A DNA stretch of 64,000 nucleotides from DP-19 sp036496285 (GCA_036496285.1 DASXLI010000019.1:14427-78426); one strand, 5' to 3'; shown: positions 8,349-16,540, counted from the stretch's first letter. Numbers and translations are program-made. Notes: generated by a model not told the origin, from the letters alone.

Positions 8349-8630
8349 ATGGCCATCCAGGTTCGCATCCCCACCCCGCTCCGCAAGCTCACGGGCGGCG
8401 CCGAGTCCGTGAGCGGCAGCGGCGCCACCGTCGCCGCCCTCGTCCAGGACCTCGAGACCCGACACCCCGGCCTCAAAGAGCGCATCTGCGACGACGCCGG
8501 CAAGGTACGGCGCTTCGTCAACGTCTACGTGAACGGCGACGACATCCGCTTCCTCGACAACCTCGACACGCCCGTGAAGGACGGCGACGAGATTTCGATC
8601 GTCCCGGCAATCGCCGGCGGCACGCGCTGA
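8349..8630 (+). CDS. Ubiquitin-like sulfur carrier protein, CysO type (MoaD/ThiS family)
   Basis: A beta-grasp protein of 93 residues that closely follows the mycobacterial CysO pattern: IPTPLRKLTGG at the start, RRFVNVYVNGDDIRFLD in the middle and DGDEISIVPAIAGG at the end. The C-terminal Gly-Gly, which is adenylated by E1 and converted to a thiocarboxylate, is followed by two more residues (Thr-Arg). The carrier would therefore need trimming before activation, or the tail is tolerated. Neighbours are the E1-like enzyme upstream and cysM 42 bp downstream, the expected partners for cysteine synthesis from a protein-bound thiocarboxylate. An AGAGGAGAG site precedes the ATG. Confidence 0.87.
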   Translation: MAIQVRIPTPLRKLTGGAESVSGSGATVAALVQDLETRHPGLKERICDDAGKVRRFVNVYVNGDDIRFLDNLDTPVKDGDEISIVPAIAGGTR

Positions 8631-8672
8631 GCCGGGCGCCACTGCTTCTCGCGACCGACGCGCACCGACCTC

Positions 8673-9590
8673 ATGGCGGGCCCGAACGTCCTGAGCCTCA
8701 TCGGCAACACGCCGCTCCTGCGCATTCGCGGGCTCGCCCGCGACGTGCCCGAGGGCGTGCGTGTCTTCGCCAAGCTCGAGGGCTTCAATCCGGGCGGCTC
8801 GGTGAAGGACCGTCCGGCCTACAACATGCTCCGCCGCGGCCTCGAGAGCGGCGAGCTGCGGCCGGGCAAGACGATCCTCGACTCGACGTCGGGCAACACC
8901 GGCATCGCGCTCGCGATGTGCGGCGCGGTCCTCGGCTATCCGGTCGAGCTGGTGATGCCGGAGAACGTCAGCGCGGAGCGCAAGAAGATCATCAGCGCCT
9001 ACGGCGCAAAAGTGATCTTCTCGAGCCCGCTCGAGGGCTCCGACGGTGCCATCCGCCTCTGCCGCGAGGTGCTGAAGCGCGACCCGGAGAAGTATTTCAA
9101 GCCCGATCAGTACTTCAATCCGGCGAACCCCGAGGCGCACTACAAGACGACGGGCCCCGAGATCTGGGAGCAGACGCAGGGCACGGTGACGCACTTCGTG
9201 ACCGGGCTCGGCACCGGCGGCACGATCATGGGCACGGGACGCTATCTCAAGGAGCGCAATCCGAAGATCCAGGTGATCGGCGTCGAGCCCGACGACGCGT
9301 TCCACGGCCTCGAGGGCCTGAAGCACATGGCGAGCTCGATCGTGCCGGGCATCTACCACGAGGAGGAGCTCGACGGGAAAATCCCGGCGCCCACCGAGGA
9401 GTCCTACGAGATGGTCCATCACATCGGCGCGGTGGAGGGCCTGGTCGTCGGGCAGTCGTCGGGCGCCAACCTCTATGGCGCACTGCAGGTCGCGCGCACG
9501 CTCGAGCGCGGCACCGTGATCACCGTCTTCTGTGACTTCGGCGACCGCTACCTGAGCACCAACCTCTGGATCGGCTGGCAAGGCGCCTAG
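8673..9590 (+). CDS. cysM: Cysteine synthase, CysM type (O-phosphoserine/carrier-dependent)
   Basis: A 305-residue fold-type II PLP enzyme. The PLP lysine is Lys45 in GGSVKDRPA, the substrate loop is STSGNTGIALA, and the phosphate-binding loop is GLGTGGTIMGTG. It resembles mycobacterial CysM, which condenses O-phosphoserine-derived aminoacrylate with the thiocarboxylate of CysO, more than standard CysK: the KDRPA motif, the long GYPVELVMPENVSAERKK segment and the C-terminal DFGDRYLSTNLW all fit. The carrier gene lies directly upstream. Substrate choice (O-phosphoserine versus O-acetylserine) is inferred, not shown. Confidence 0.9.
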   Translation: MAGPNVLSLIGNTPLLRIRGLARDVPEGVRVFAKLEGFNPGGSVKDRPAYNMLRRGLESGELRPGKTILDSTSGNTGIALAMCGAVLGYPVELVMPENVSAERKKIISAYGAKVIFSSPLEGSDGAIRLCREVLKRDPEKYFKPDQYFNPANPEAHYKTTGPEIWEQTQGTVTHFVTGLGTGGTIMGTGRYLKERNPKIQVIGVEPDDAFHGLEGLKHMASSIVPGIYHEEELDGKIPAPTEESYEMVHHIGAVEGLVVGQSSGANLYGALQVARTLERGTVITVFCDFGDRYLSTNLWIGWQGA

Positions 9591-9603
9591 CGCCGCGATC
9601 GCC

Positions 9604-10182
9604 GTGCGCTTCGACGACGCGCAGATCGAGCGCTACAGCCGGCAGATCGTCCTGGCCGAGATCGGACCGAAGGGCCAGGAGACGCTCGCGGCCGCGCACG
9701 TCGGCGTGGGCGTCGTCGGCCCGGCGGCGGAGCGGGTGGTCGCCTATCTGGCGGCGGCGGGCGTCGGCCACCTGACCGTCCCCGCGGCGCTCCGGCCGCT
9801 CATCGATCCGGCGCAGCCCGACGTCACGCTCGCGCCGTGGCCGCCCGCGCCGGGCGCGCACCTGGACGCCGTGCTCGCCGCTCCCGGCGGGAGCGTGGAG
9901 GCGCGGCGCCGCTTCTGGACCGACGGCGGGCGCGCCGCCGAGGTCCCGCCCTGCGCGGCGTGTGCCGCCGCCGCTCTTGGCCCGGAGGACGACGTCGATC
10001 CGCTCCTCGCCCCGCTTCGCGCCGCGGTCCTCGGCACGATCGTCGCGACCGAGATCGTGAAGGCGCTCGTTGGCATTGGCTCGGGGCTGCGCGGCAGCGT
10101 GCTCGTCTACGACCCGTCGAGCGCCGCGTTCACGAGCGCGCCGGTCGCGCCGCGCCTGTCGTGTGCGGTCTGCGCCGGATGA
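9604..10182 (+). CDS. Degenerate E1-like protein with intact N-terminal arm and zinc cysteines
   Basis: A 192-residue protein whose N-terminus (ERYSRQIVLAEIGPKGQETL) is a textbook MoeB/ThiF arm, with Arg13 at the position of MoeB Arg14. The nucleotide loop is spoiled (GVVGPAAE instead of GxGGxGS), the ATP-contacting Asp/Arg/Lys segment is deleted and the catalytic Asp is absent (AAPGGS). The distal part is kept: the Cys pairs CAAC and CAVC, and the crossover helix AAVLGTIVATEIVKALVG. It starts with GTG 13 bp after cysM. It is probably a non-catalytic partner of the 7627-8322 protein; the alternative is a decaying duplicate, but the frame is clean and codon use is like its neighbours. Confidence 0.75.
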   Translation: MRFDDAQIERYSRQIVLAEIGPKGQETLAAAHVGVGVVGPAAERVVAYLAAAGVGHLTVPAALRPLIDPAQPDVTLAPWPPAPGAHLDAVLAAPGGSVEARRRFWTDGGRAAEVPPCAACAAAALGPEDDVDPLLAPLRAAVLGTIVATEIVKALVGIGSGLRGSVLVYDPSSAAFTSAPVAPRLSCAVCAG

Positions 10183-10270
10183 CGGCGGAGCCTGGCGCGA
10201 TCCCCCGAGATCTGCTTAGGTACCCGCTTCCGCTCCATCCCACGCAACGCTCCCAAGGAGGTTCGGTTCC

Positions 10271-10342
10271 ATGACGCTAGGCTCTTTGCTCCATCGCACT
10301 CGCCGCACGATGCCGCTCGCCGGCCGCGGAGTCCGTTCGTGA
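10271..10342 (+). CDS. Possible 23-codon leader peptide upstream of sat
   Basis: A strong AAGGAGG (10255-10261), nine bases before an ATG, opens a 23-codon frame with five arginines and no cysteine. It ends TGA overlapping the sat GTG start (GTGA at 10339-10342). The ribosome binding site is far better than that of sat itself (GGAG at 10327). Coupled re-initiation or a regulatory leader is plausible. I recognise no known attenuation peptide. Confidence 0.4.
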   Translation: MTLGSLLHRTRRTMPLAGRGVRS

Positions 10343-11496
10343 GCGGCGCGACGATCCTGCCGCACGGCGGCACGCTGGTGAACCGCTGGGCGACCGACAA
10401 GGAGCGCGCGCAGTGGATGGGGGAGCTGAAGCAGCTCAAGCACATCAAGCTCACGGCACGTGAGATCTCCGACCTCGAAATGATCGGTGTCGGTGCCTTC
10501 AGCCCGCTCGAGGGCTTCATGGGCGAAGCCGACTACCGCGCGACGCGCGAGCGCATGCGTCTCTCCAACGGCCTGCCGTGGACGATTCCCGTCACGCTCT
10601 CCGTCACCAAGGAGAAGGAGCGCGACCTGCACGCCGGCGACGACGTCGTCCTCTACGAGGACGACCGGCCGCTCGGCATCCTGCACCTCGCGGAGAAGTT
10701 CACCTACGACAAGGAGCGCGAGGCCGCGGAGGTGTACGGCACGACCGAGGCCGCGCACCCCGGCGTCAAGGTCGTCTACGACCAGGGCGACGTCTACCTC
10801 GGCGGCAAGATCACCCTGCTCGACCGGCCGAAGGAGATCCCGTTCCGCGAGCATCGTCTCGATCCGCTCGAGACGCGCGCCCTCTTCATCGAGCGCGGCT
10901 GGAAGCGCATCGTCGCGTTCCAGACGCGCAACCCGGTGCACCGCGCGCACGAGTACATCCAGAAGTGCGCGCTCGAGATCGTCGACGGTCTCCTGTTGCA
11001 CCCGCTCGTCGGCGCGACCAAGGGCGACGACATCCCCGCCGACGTGCGCATGGAGTGCTACAAGGTCCTGCTCGACAAGTACTACCCCAAGGACCGTACG
11101 GTGCTCTCGGTGCTGCCCGCCAACATGCGCTACGCCGGCCCGCGCGAGGCGATCTTCCACGCCATCATCCGCAAGAACTACGGCTGCACGCACTTCATCG
11201 TCGGGCGCGACCACGCGGGCGTGGGCTCGTACTACGGCACCTACGACGCGCACTACATCTTCGACAACTTCACCGCCGAGGAGATGGCGATCACGCCGCT
11301 CTTCTTCGACCACACCTTCTTCTGCAAGGTGTGCGACAGCATGGCGTCGGCGAAGACCTGCCCGCATCCGTCGACCGAGCACATCGCGCTCTCCGGAACC
11401 AAGGTGCGCGAGATGCTCGCCGCCGGCCAGCGGCCACCGAAGGAGTTCAGCCGCCCCGAGGTCGCCGACGTCCTGATCGGATCGATGCGCAAGTAG
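10339..11496 (+). CDS. sat: Sulfate adenylyltransferase (ATP sulfurylase)
   Basis: A 385-residue monofunctional ATP sulfurylase making APS from sulfate and ATP. Hallmarks are QTRNPVHRAHEYIQ with the HxxH nucleotide motif, LLLHPLVGATKGDDI, VLPANMRYAGPREAIFHAIIRKNYG, FIVGRDHAGVGSYYG and LSGTKVREML. No APS-kinase domain is fused; cysC is separate at 13840-14454. A Cys-rich stretch near the C-terminus (CKVCDSMASAKTCPH) matches the zinc-binding loop of bacterial Sat homologues. The start is a GTG overlapping the leader frame. It fits a role in assimilation with the carrier-dependent cysteine genes upstream; a reversed dissimilatory role is not supported because aprAB/dsr genes are absent here. Confidence 0.95.
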   Translation: MSGATILPHGGTLVNRWATDKERAQWMGELKQLKHIKLTAREISDLEMIGVGAFSPLEGFMGEADYRATRERMRLSNGLPWTIPVTLSVTKEKERDLHAGDDVVLYEDDRPLGILHLAEKFTYDKEREAAEVYGTTEAAHPGVKVVYDQGDVYLGGKITLLDRPKEIPFREHRLDPLETRALFIERGWKRIVAFQTRNPVHRAHEYIQKCALEIVDGLLLHPLVGATKGDDIPADVRMECYKVLLDKYYPKDRTVLSVLPANMRYAGPREAIFHAIIRKNYGCTHFIVGRDHAGVGSYYGTYDAHYIFDNFTAEEMAITPLFFDHTFFCKVCDSMASAKTCPHPSTEHIALSGTKVREMLAAGQRPPKEFSRPEVADVLIGSMRK

Positions 11497-11519
11497 GCGC
11501 GGACGGCCCAGCGAGCACG

Positions 11520-13178
11520 ATGGCGAAGCGCGACGAGTGCGACGTCTGCGTGATCGGCACCGGTGCCGGCGGCGGCGTCATGATCCAGGAGCTCACCGCC
11601 GCGGGCCTCCGGGTCGTGGCGCTGCAGCGCGGCCCGTTCCTCGGGCCGAACGATTTCGACGACGACGAGCTGCGCACGGTGATCCGGGACGAGGTGTTCT
11701 CGCCCGACCAGCTCGAGACCTACCGCTACGACGAGAAGAGCCCGACCGAGACCGGGCGGTTCAACCTGACCGCGAACTGCGTCGGCGGCACGATGACGCA
11801 CTGGGCGGCCTGGTCCTGGCGCTTCCGCCCCGACGACTTCAAGGTGCGCTCGACGGAGGGCCCGCTCGCCGGCGCGAGCCTCGCCGACTGGCCCATCACC
11901 TACGAGGAGCTCGAGCCCTTCTACGAGCGGGCCGAGTGGGACTTCGGCGTCGCCGGCGACGCCACCGCCAACCCGTTCGGCTCGCCGCGTACGAAGGGCT
12001 ATCCGAACCCGGCCCATCCGGGCCGCACGTCGAGCGCCCGCTTCGCGCAGGCCGCGCGCAAGCTCGGCTACCATCCGTTCCCGACGCCGATGGCCATCAA
12101 CTCGCGGCCCTACGGCGGGCGGCCCGAATGCGTCTACGGCGGCGCCTGCCAGCAGTACGGCTGCATGATCCACGCGAAGGCGACGACGCTCTCGGTGTGC
12201 GTGCCGAAGGCGCTCGCGACGAGCCGCCTCGATCTTCGCCCCAACACGGTGGCACGCGAGGTCACGCTCGGCCCGGACGGGCGCGCGCGCAGCGTCCGCT
12301 ACCTCGACGCCAAGCGCCGCGAGCACGAGGTCTTCGCGCGCCACGTCGTCGTCGCCGGCAATGCCTTCGGCACCCCGCATCTCCTCCTCATGTCGAAGTC
12401 CGGATCCTTTCCGCATGGTCTCGCGAACGGCAGCGGCCTCGTCGGCCGCAACCTCACCTTCCACCATGCGGCGACGGTCAACTTCACGATCGACGTGCCG
12501 GCGCTCAGCTTCGCGGCGCTCGAAAGCCACGTCGCGCTCGACGACCTGCACCCGAGCGACGCAAAACGCGGCTTCATCCGCGGCGGCGTCGTCGCCGATT
12601 TCAACATGCTGGTGAAGCAGCCGCTCGCGTACGCCTTCCTCGGTTTTCCCGGCTACCCGGCGAAGCGCGCCTGGGGCGCCGACCTGAAGGACTACCTGCG
12701 CAAGTTCCCGCACGCGGTCGGCACGGTCGCGATCCTCGAGGACATGCCGATGGAGTCGAACCGGGTCGATCTCGACCCGACGGTGAAGGACCGCTTCGGC
12801 CTGCCGGTGCCACGCATCACGCACCGCCAGCACGCCAACGATCTCGCGATGAACCGCTGGTACACGCAGCGGATGCTCGAGCTCGCGGACGCGGCGGGCG
12901 CGGTCGAGAAGTGGGTGCCGAGTGTCTTCGCGCTCGCCGACGAGCGCTCGGCGATGAAGGGCAGCGCCCACTTCCACGGCACCTGCCGCATGGGCGACGA
13001 TCCGCAGGCGTCGGTCGTCGACAAGTGGTGCCGCAGCCACGAGGTCGCGAACCTGTGGGTGGTCGACGGCAGCGTCTTCCCGACCGCCGCCGGCTACAAC
13101 CCGACGCTCACCATCCTCGCCAACGCCTACCGCGTCGCCGACCACTTCGTGCGCGAGGCGAAGCGCGGGAACGCCTGA
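11520..13178 (+). CDS. GMC-family FAD oxidoreductase
   Basis: A 552-residue flavoprotein with an N-terminal FAD fingerprint CVIGTGAGGGVMIQEL and the C-terminal active-site region SAHFHGTCRMGDDP followed by WVVDGSVFPTAAGYNPTLTI, typical of the membrane gluconate/sorbose dehydrogenase branch of GMC enzymes. The family oxidises alcohol groups of sugars or sterol-like substrates; the substrate is not predictable here. It is 23 bp after sat and 10 bp before a Tat-exported small-subunit gene, the usual large/small subunit pair. It has no signal peptide, so it may be exported by hitchhiking on the small subunit's Tat signal. Confidence 0.9.
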   Translation: MAKRDECDVCVIGTGAGGGVMIQELTAAGLRVVALQRGPFLGPNDFDDDELRTVIRDEVFSPDQLETYRYDEKSPTETGRFNLTANCVGGTMTHWAAWSWRFRPDDFKVRSTEGPLAGASLADWPITYEELEPFYERAEWDFGVAGDATANPFGSPRTKGYPNPAHPGRTSSARFAQAARKLGYHPFPTPMAINSRPYGGRPECVYGGACQQYGCMIHAKATTLSVCVPKALATSRLDLRPNTVAREVTLGPDGRARSVRYLDAKRREHEVFARHVVVAGNAFGTPHLLLMSKSGSFPHGLANGSGLVGRNLTFHHAATVNFTIDVPALSFAALESHVALDDLHPSDAKRGFIRGGVVADFNMLVKQPLAYAFLGFPGYPAKRAWGADLKDYLRKFPHAVGTVAILEDMPMESNRVDLDPTVKDRFGLPVPRITHRQHANDLAMNRWYTQRMLELADAAGAVEKWVPSVFALADERSAMKGSAHFHGTCRMGDDPQASVVDKWCRSHEVANLWVVDGSVFPTAAGYNPTLTILANAYRVADHFVREAKRGNA

Positions 13179-13188
13179 AAGGATCGCC

Positions 13189-13812
13189 ATGGCGGAGCCG
13201 GTCTCACGTCGCGACTTCCTGATCCAGAGCGCGCTCTACGGCGGCTCGCTCTGGGTCCTGCTCAACACCCCGCGGCCGCGCGCCGCGCGCGCCGCCGCGG
13301 AGTCGACCCGGCCCGAGGTGCTCTCCGCCGCCGAGTGGAAGACCGTCGAGGCCGTCACCGGGCGCATCATCCCCACCGACCACGAGCCCGGCGCGATCGA
13401 GGCCAACTGCGTCAACTTCATCGACAAGGCGCTGGTCCACGAGGACGCCGCGATGAAGCCGCTCTACCGCGCCGGCGTCGCCGGCCTCGACGCGGTCGCG
13501 CATCGGCGCTTCGAGGCGTCCTTCGTCGCGCTCTCGGCGGCGCAGCAGGATGACGTCCTCGCCACCGTCGAGTCCGGCAAGGCCGAGGGCTGGTCGGGCG
13601 GCACCGCCGCCCCGGCGGCGACGTTCTTTGCGGCCGTCCGCGCCCACACCATCATGGGCTTCCTCGCCCACCCGAAGTACGGCGGCAACCGCGACTGGGC
13701 CGGCTGGAAGGTCGTCGGCTACCCGGGGGGCGGCCACCACCTCGGGGGCTACTCGCCCGAGCAGCTCATGGGCAGAGCCAAGATCGCAGCCGCGTGGGGC
13801 GAGGAGATCTGA
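13189..13812 (+). CDS. Gluconate 2-dehydrogenase subunit 3-like protein with Tat signal
   Basis: A 207-residue protein with a twin-arginine signal (SRRDFLIQSALYGGSLWVLL) and the subunit 3 core: TVEAVTGRIIPTDHEPGA, FIDKALV, and the C-terminal GFLAHPKYGGNRDWAGWKVVGYPGG. These small subunits accompany GMC oxidoreductases and target the complex to the periplasm. An AAGGA site precedes the ATG. It is the last gene of the sat-GMC run and is convergent with cysC (27-bp gap). Confidence 0.83.
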   Translation: MAEPVSRRDFLIQSALYGGSLWVLLNTPRPRAARAAAESTRPEVLSAAEWKTVEAVTGRIIPTDHEPGAIEANCVNFIDKALVHEDAAMKPLYRAGVAGLDAVAHRRFEASFVALSAAQQDDVLATVESGKAEGWSGGTAAPAATFFAAVRAHTIMGFLAHPKYGGNRDWAGWKVVGYPGGGHHLGGYSPEQLMGRAKIAAAWGEEI

Positions 13813-13839
13813 GCCGGACGCTCTCGCGTGGACGCGGGC

Positions 13840-14454
13840 CTAGCCGCGCGGCACGTGGCCGTTGCTCTCGAGGTACTGCAGGATCTGGCGGGCGCTCGCC
13901 TCGACGGATTGTCCGGCGGTGCGGATCGTCAGCTCCGCCTTCTGGGGGGCCTCGTACGGCGCCGAGATGCCGGTGAACTCCTTGATCTCGCCGGCCCGCG
14001 CCTTCTTGTAGAGGCCCTTCACGTCGCGCTGCTCGCAGACCTCGACAGGGCAATCGACATGCACCTCGACGAAGTCGCCCTGCCCCATCAGCACCCGCAC
14101 CTGATCGCGGTCGGCGCGGTAGGGCGAGATGAAGGCGGTCAGGGTGACCAGGCCGGCGTCACTGAACAACTTCGCGACCTCGCCGATGCGGCGGATGTTC
14201 TCCGTGCGGTCGGCGGGCGAGAAGCCGAGGTTCTTGTTGAGGCCGTGGCGGACGTTGTCGCCGTCCAGGATGTAGGCGCGGACGCCCCGTTCCCAGAGCC
14301 GCTTCTCGAGGTCGACGGCGATCGTCGACTTGCCCGAGCCGGAGAGGCCGGTGAGCCAGACCGTACAGCCCTTGTGGCCGTTCATCTTCTCGCGGTCCGC
14401 GCGCGTCACCGCGCCCTGGTGCCATACGATGTTCGTCGCCTTCTGCTCCGCCAT
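13840..14454 (-). CDS. cysC: Adenylylsulfate (APS) kinase
   Basis: A 204-residue kinase phosphorylating APS to PAPS. It has Walker A GLSGSGKST, the APS-binding DGDNVRHGLNKNLGFSPADRTENIRRIGEV, SPYRADRDQVR, and VDCPVEVCEQRDVKGLYKKARAG. Length is normal. It acts on the product of sat, encoded 2.3 kb away on the opposite strand, so the two steps are not in one operon. Assimilation to sulfite would require a PAPS reductase, which is not in the window; PAPS could instead feed sulfotransferases. Confidence 0.95.
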   Translation of the reverse strand: MAEQKATNIVWHQGAVTRADREKMNGHKGCTVWLTGLSGSGKSTIAVDLEKRLWERGVRAYILDGDNVRHGLNKNLGFSPADRTENIRRIGEVAKLFSDAGLVTLTAFISPYRADRDQVRVLMGQGDFVEVHVDCPVEVCEQRDVKGLYKKARAGEIKEFTGISAPYEAPQKAELTIRTAGQSVEASARQILQYLESNGHVPRG

Positions 14455-14601
14455 GGGACAAAAGCATTACCGGGGACCGCGTACAGCGGCAAGCGGCAAT
14501 CGTGCGCGTGCGGAATCCGACCGAGACGTGAGCCCGCGCACCATTGATGGGCAATGCCCTCGAGAAAAATCGGGGAGCACCCGGAAAGCGCCGAAAGCGC
14601 A

Positions 14602-14630
14602 TTGACACTCGCGCGCCGGCCGACGATAGA
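14602..14630 (+). promoter_or_regulatory. Promoter for the ferritin-like gene, predicted leaderless
   Basis: A perfect -35 box TTGACA (14602-14607), a 17-bp spacer and GATAGA (14625-14630). The ATG is at 14641, 10 bp after the -10 box, so the mRNA would start within a few bases of the ATG; no Shine-Dalgarno sequence is present. Confidence 0.5.
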
Positions 14631-14640
14631 CCCGCTCACT

Positions 14641-15762
14641 ATGGACACGTTCAGCCATCCCTCCGGCAGCGCCGCGCAGGCGCACCCCATCATGCTCCCC
14701 GAGGGCGGCGCCGAGGAGCGCATCGGATCCGCCTTCCCGACCGTCTTCACCTGGGACTACCGTGTCCGCCACGACGAGCTGATGCGGCTCTACGAGAAGG
14801 GCAAGGCGATGCAGTGGAACGCCGCGACCGACATCGACTGGTCGATCGACGTCGATCCGTCGCGCGCCACCGCCGAGGAGATGGGCATCATCGACGGCAT
14901 CCTCGCGCTGCCGGAGCAGCTGCCGCTGGCGCGCCGGCGCGAGCTCGACCTGCACTTCAACGCGTGGCTGCTGTCGCAGTTCCTGCACGGCGAGCAGGGC
15001 GCGCTGCTCGCGACCGCCCAGATCGTCAACACCGTGCCCTGGACCGAGGGCAAGTTCTACGCCGCCAACCAGGTCGCCGACGAGGCGCGGCACGTCGAGG
15101 TGTACCGCCGCTACCTCACCGAGAAGCTCGGCGTGAGCTATCCCGTGAACCGCCACCTGCACACGCTGCTGTCGCAGATCATCAGCGAGTCGCGTTGGGA
15201 CATGATCTATCTCGGCATGCAGATCATGGTGGAGGGCCTGGCGCTCGCCGCGTTCGGCCTGATGCGCTTCACCGCCGCCCGCGAGCCTCTCATCCAGCAG
15301 ATCACGAGCTACGTGATGCGCGACGAGGCCCGCCACGTCGCCTTCGGCATCCTCTCGCTGCAGGATCTCTACACGAAGGAGCTCAGCAGCGCCGAGCTGA
15401 AGGTACGCGAGGAGTTCGTCATCGAGGCGACGATGCTCATGCGCGAACGGTTGCTGATGGAGGAGGTGTGGCCGCGTCTCGGTCTCGACTCGAAGCGCTG
15501 GCTCTCGTGGTCGATGAACACGCCGTTCATGGTCGGCTTCCGCCAGATCCTCTTCTCGAAGATCGTGCCGAACCTGAAGCGGCTCGGCCTGCTCACGCCG
15601 CGTGTCCGGAAGACGTTCGCCGATCTGCAGATCCTGGAGTTCGAGTCCTTGCCGGACTCGACCGCCGAGTCGGAGACGGCGATGCCGCCCGCGCTGCTGA
15701 CGTTCTTCATGCGCCTGCAGGCGGCCGGGATCGAGCTGCCCGGCCTCGCGACGAGCGGCTGA
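14641..15762 (+). CDS. Ferritin-like di-iron protein (AurF/R2-like oxygenase fold)
   Basis: A 373-residue helical protein with two iron-ligand repeats: FLHGEQGALL plus DEARHVEVY in the first half, EGLALAAFG plus DEARHVAFG in the second. The E(6)...EARH arrangement is that of carboxylate-bridged di-iron enzymes such as p-aminobenzoate N-oxygenase AurF and ribonucleotide reductase R2-like oxidases. The substrate is unknown. The ATG at 14641 is preferred to one at 14554 because a good promoter lies between them. It is divergent from cysC and convergent with the sigma-factor operon. Confidence 0.8.
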   Translation: MDTFSHPSGSAAQAHPIMLPEGGAEERIGSAFPTVFTWDYRVRHDELMRLYEKGKAMQWNAATDIDWSIDVDPSRATAEEMGIIDGILALPEQLPLARRRELDLHFNAWLLSQFLHGEQGALLATAQIVNTVPWTEGKFYAANQVADEARHVEVYRRYLTEKLGVSYPVNRHLHTLLSQIISESRWDMIYLGMQIMVEGLALAAFGLMRFTAAREPLIQQITSYVMRDEARHVAFGILSLQDLYTKELSSAELKVREEFVIEATMLMRERLLMEEVWPRLGLDSKRWLSWSMNTPFMVGFRQILFSKIVPNLKRLGLLTPRVRKTFADLQILEFESLPDSTAESETAMPPALLTFFMRLQAAGIELPGLATSG

Positions 15763-15781
15763 GCGCGCTGGCGGTCCGTCC

Positions 15782-16063
15782 TCAGCGCGGCAGCGCGTTC
15801 AGCTCGAGCGTGACGCCGAAGACCTCGCTCAAGAGCAGATAGAGGCCGACGAGCGCCGCGAACAGGGCCGCGAAGGCGCCGATCGCGATGCCGGAGAGGA
15901 AGACCAGCGACATCAGCGCGCCCGCGATGACGAGCGGCAGGAGGAGCCGCGACTGATTGAACGGCGCGACCGGCTCGAGCAGGGGCAGGAGCCCGTACTC
16001 ACGCGTCTCCGCCCGGATCGTGTCGAGCAGCTGCTTCGCCTGGCCGTAGACGTACTCAAGCAT
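15782..16063 (-). CDS. Small two-helix membrane protein of unknown function
   Basis: 93 residues: an amphipathic N-terminal stretch, then two transmembrane segments (SRLLLPLVIAGALMSLVFL and AAFAALFAALVGLYLLLSEV). No family recognised. It starts three bases after the stop of the upstream secreted-protein gene and is the last gene of the sigma/anti-sigma operon, so it is probably co-expressed with a cell-envelope stress response. Confidence 0.7.
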   Translation of the reverse strand: MLEYVYGQAKQLLDTIRAETREYGLLPLLEPVAPFNQSRLLLPLVIAGALMSLVFLSGIAIGAFAALFAALVGLYLLLSEVFGVTLELNALPR

Positions 16064-16066
16064 GCG

Positions 16067-16540
16067 TCACTCCGTATCCGCGCCGATCACGATGATCAGG
16101 ACGCCGGTTTCCTGCTTCGGACCCCCGAGCAGTAGCACACCGTGGTCGCGCAGCGCCACCGACGTGTCGATCAGCGGCCGCCCGCCCTCGAGCAGCATCA
16201 CCTGCATGCCGACCTTCGAGTCGCGGAACTCCTTCGGCGCCACCACCAGGTAGCGCCCGCCGGGGATGTCGAAGCTCGCGCCCTGCCCCCAGTCGAGCCC
16301 GCGGCGCTCCTGCTTCATCAGGCGATACGAGGCATAGCGGAAGAGGCTGTCGAACTGCGGCTTCATCGCGATCAGGCGGGTGTCGAACTCGGGCGTGCCG
16401 CCGTCGGTCGCGAGCACGCTGCCGACGGTGACGGTGACGCCGCCCGCGCACGCCGGCGCCGCCGGGAGCAGCGCGACGGCCGCCGCGAGCGCAAGCGCCG
16501 CGGCGAGGACGGGCGCCGATGCGCCGGCAGCGCGCCTCAC
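16067..16540 (-). CDS. Secreted protein of unknown function in the sigma operon
   Basis: 157 residues with a clear signal peptide (long Ala/Leu core ending PACAGG), then a mature domain of about 125 residues without recognised family membership. Motifs include a repeated pattern of aspartates (FDTRLIAMKPQFDSLFRYASY) and a Gly-rich C-terminal beta region ending GVLIIVIGADTE. The start is a GTG that overlaps the anti-sigma stop as GTGA, so translation is coupled. Probably a periplasmic effector or sensor associated with the sigma factor; that is inference. Confidence 0.7.
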   Translation of the reverse strand: MRRAAGASAPVLAAALALAAAVALLPAAPACAGGVTVTVGSVLATDGGTPEFDTRLIAMKPQFDSLFRYASYRLMKQERRGLDWGQGASFDIPGGRYLVVAPKEFRDSKVGMQVMLLEGGRPLIDTSVALRDHGVLLLGGPKQETGVLIIVIGADTE

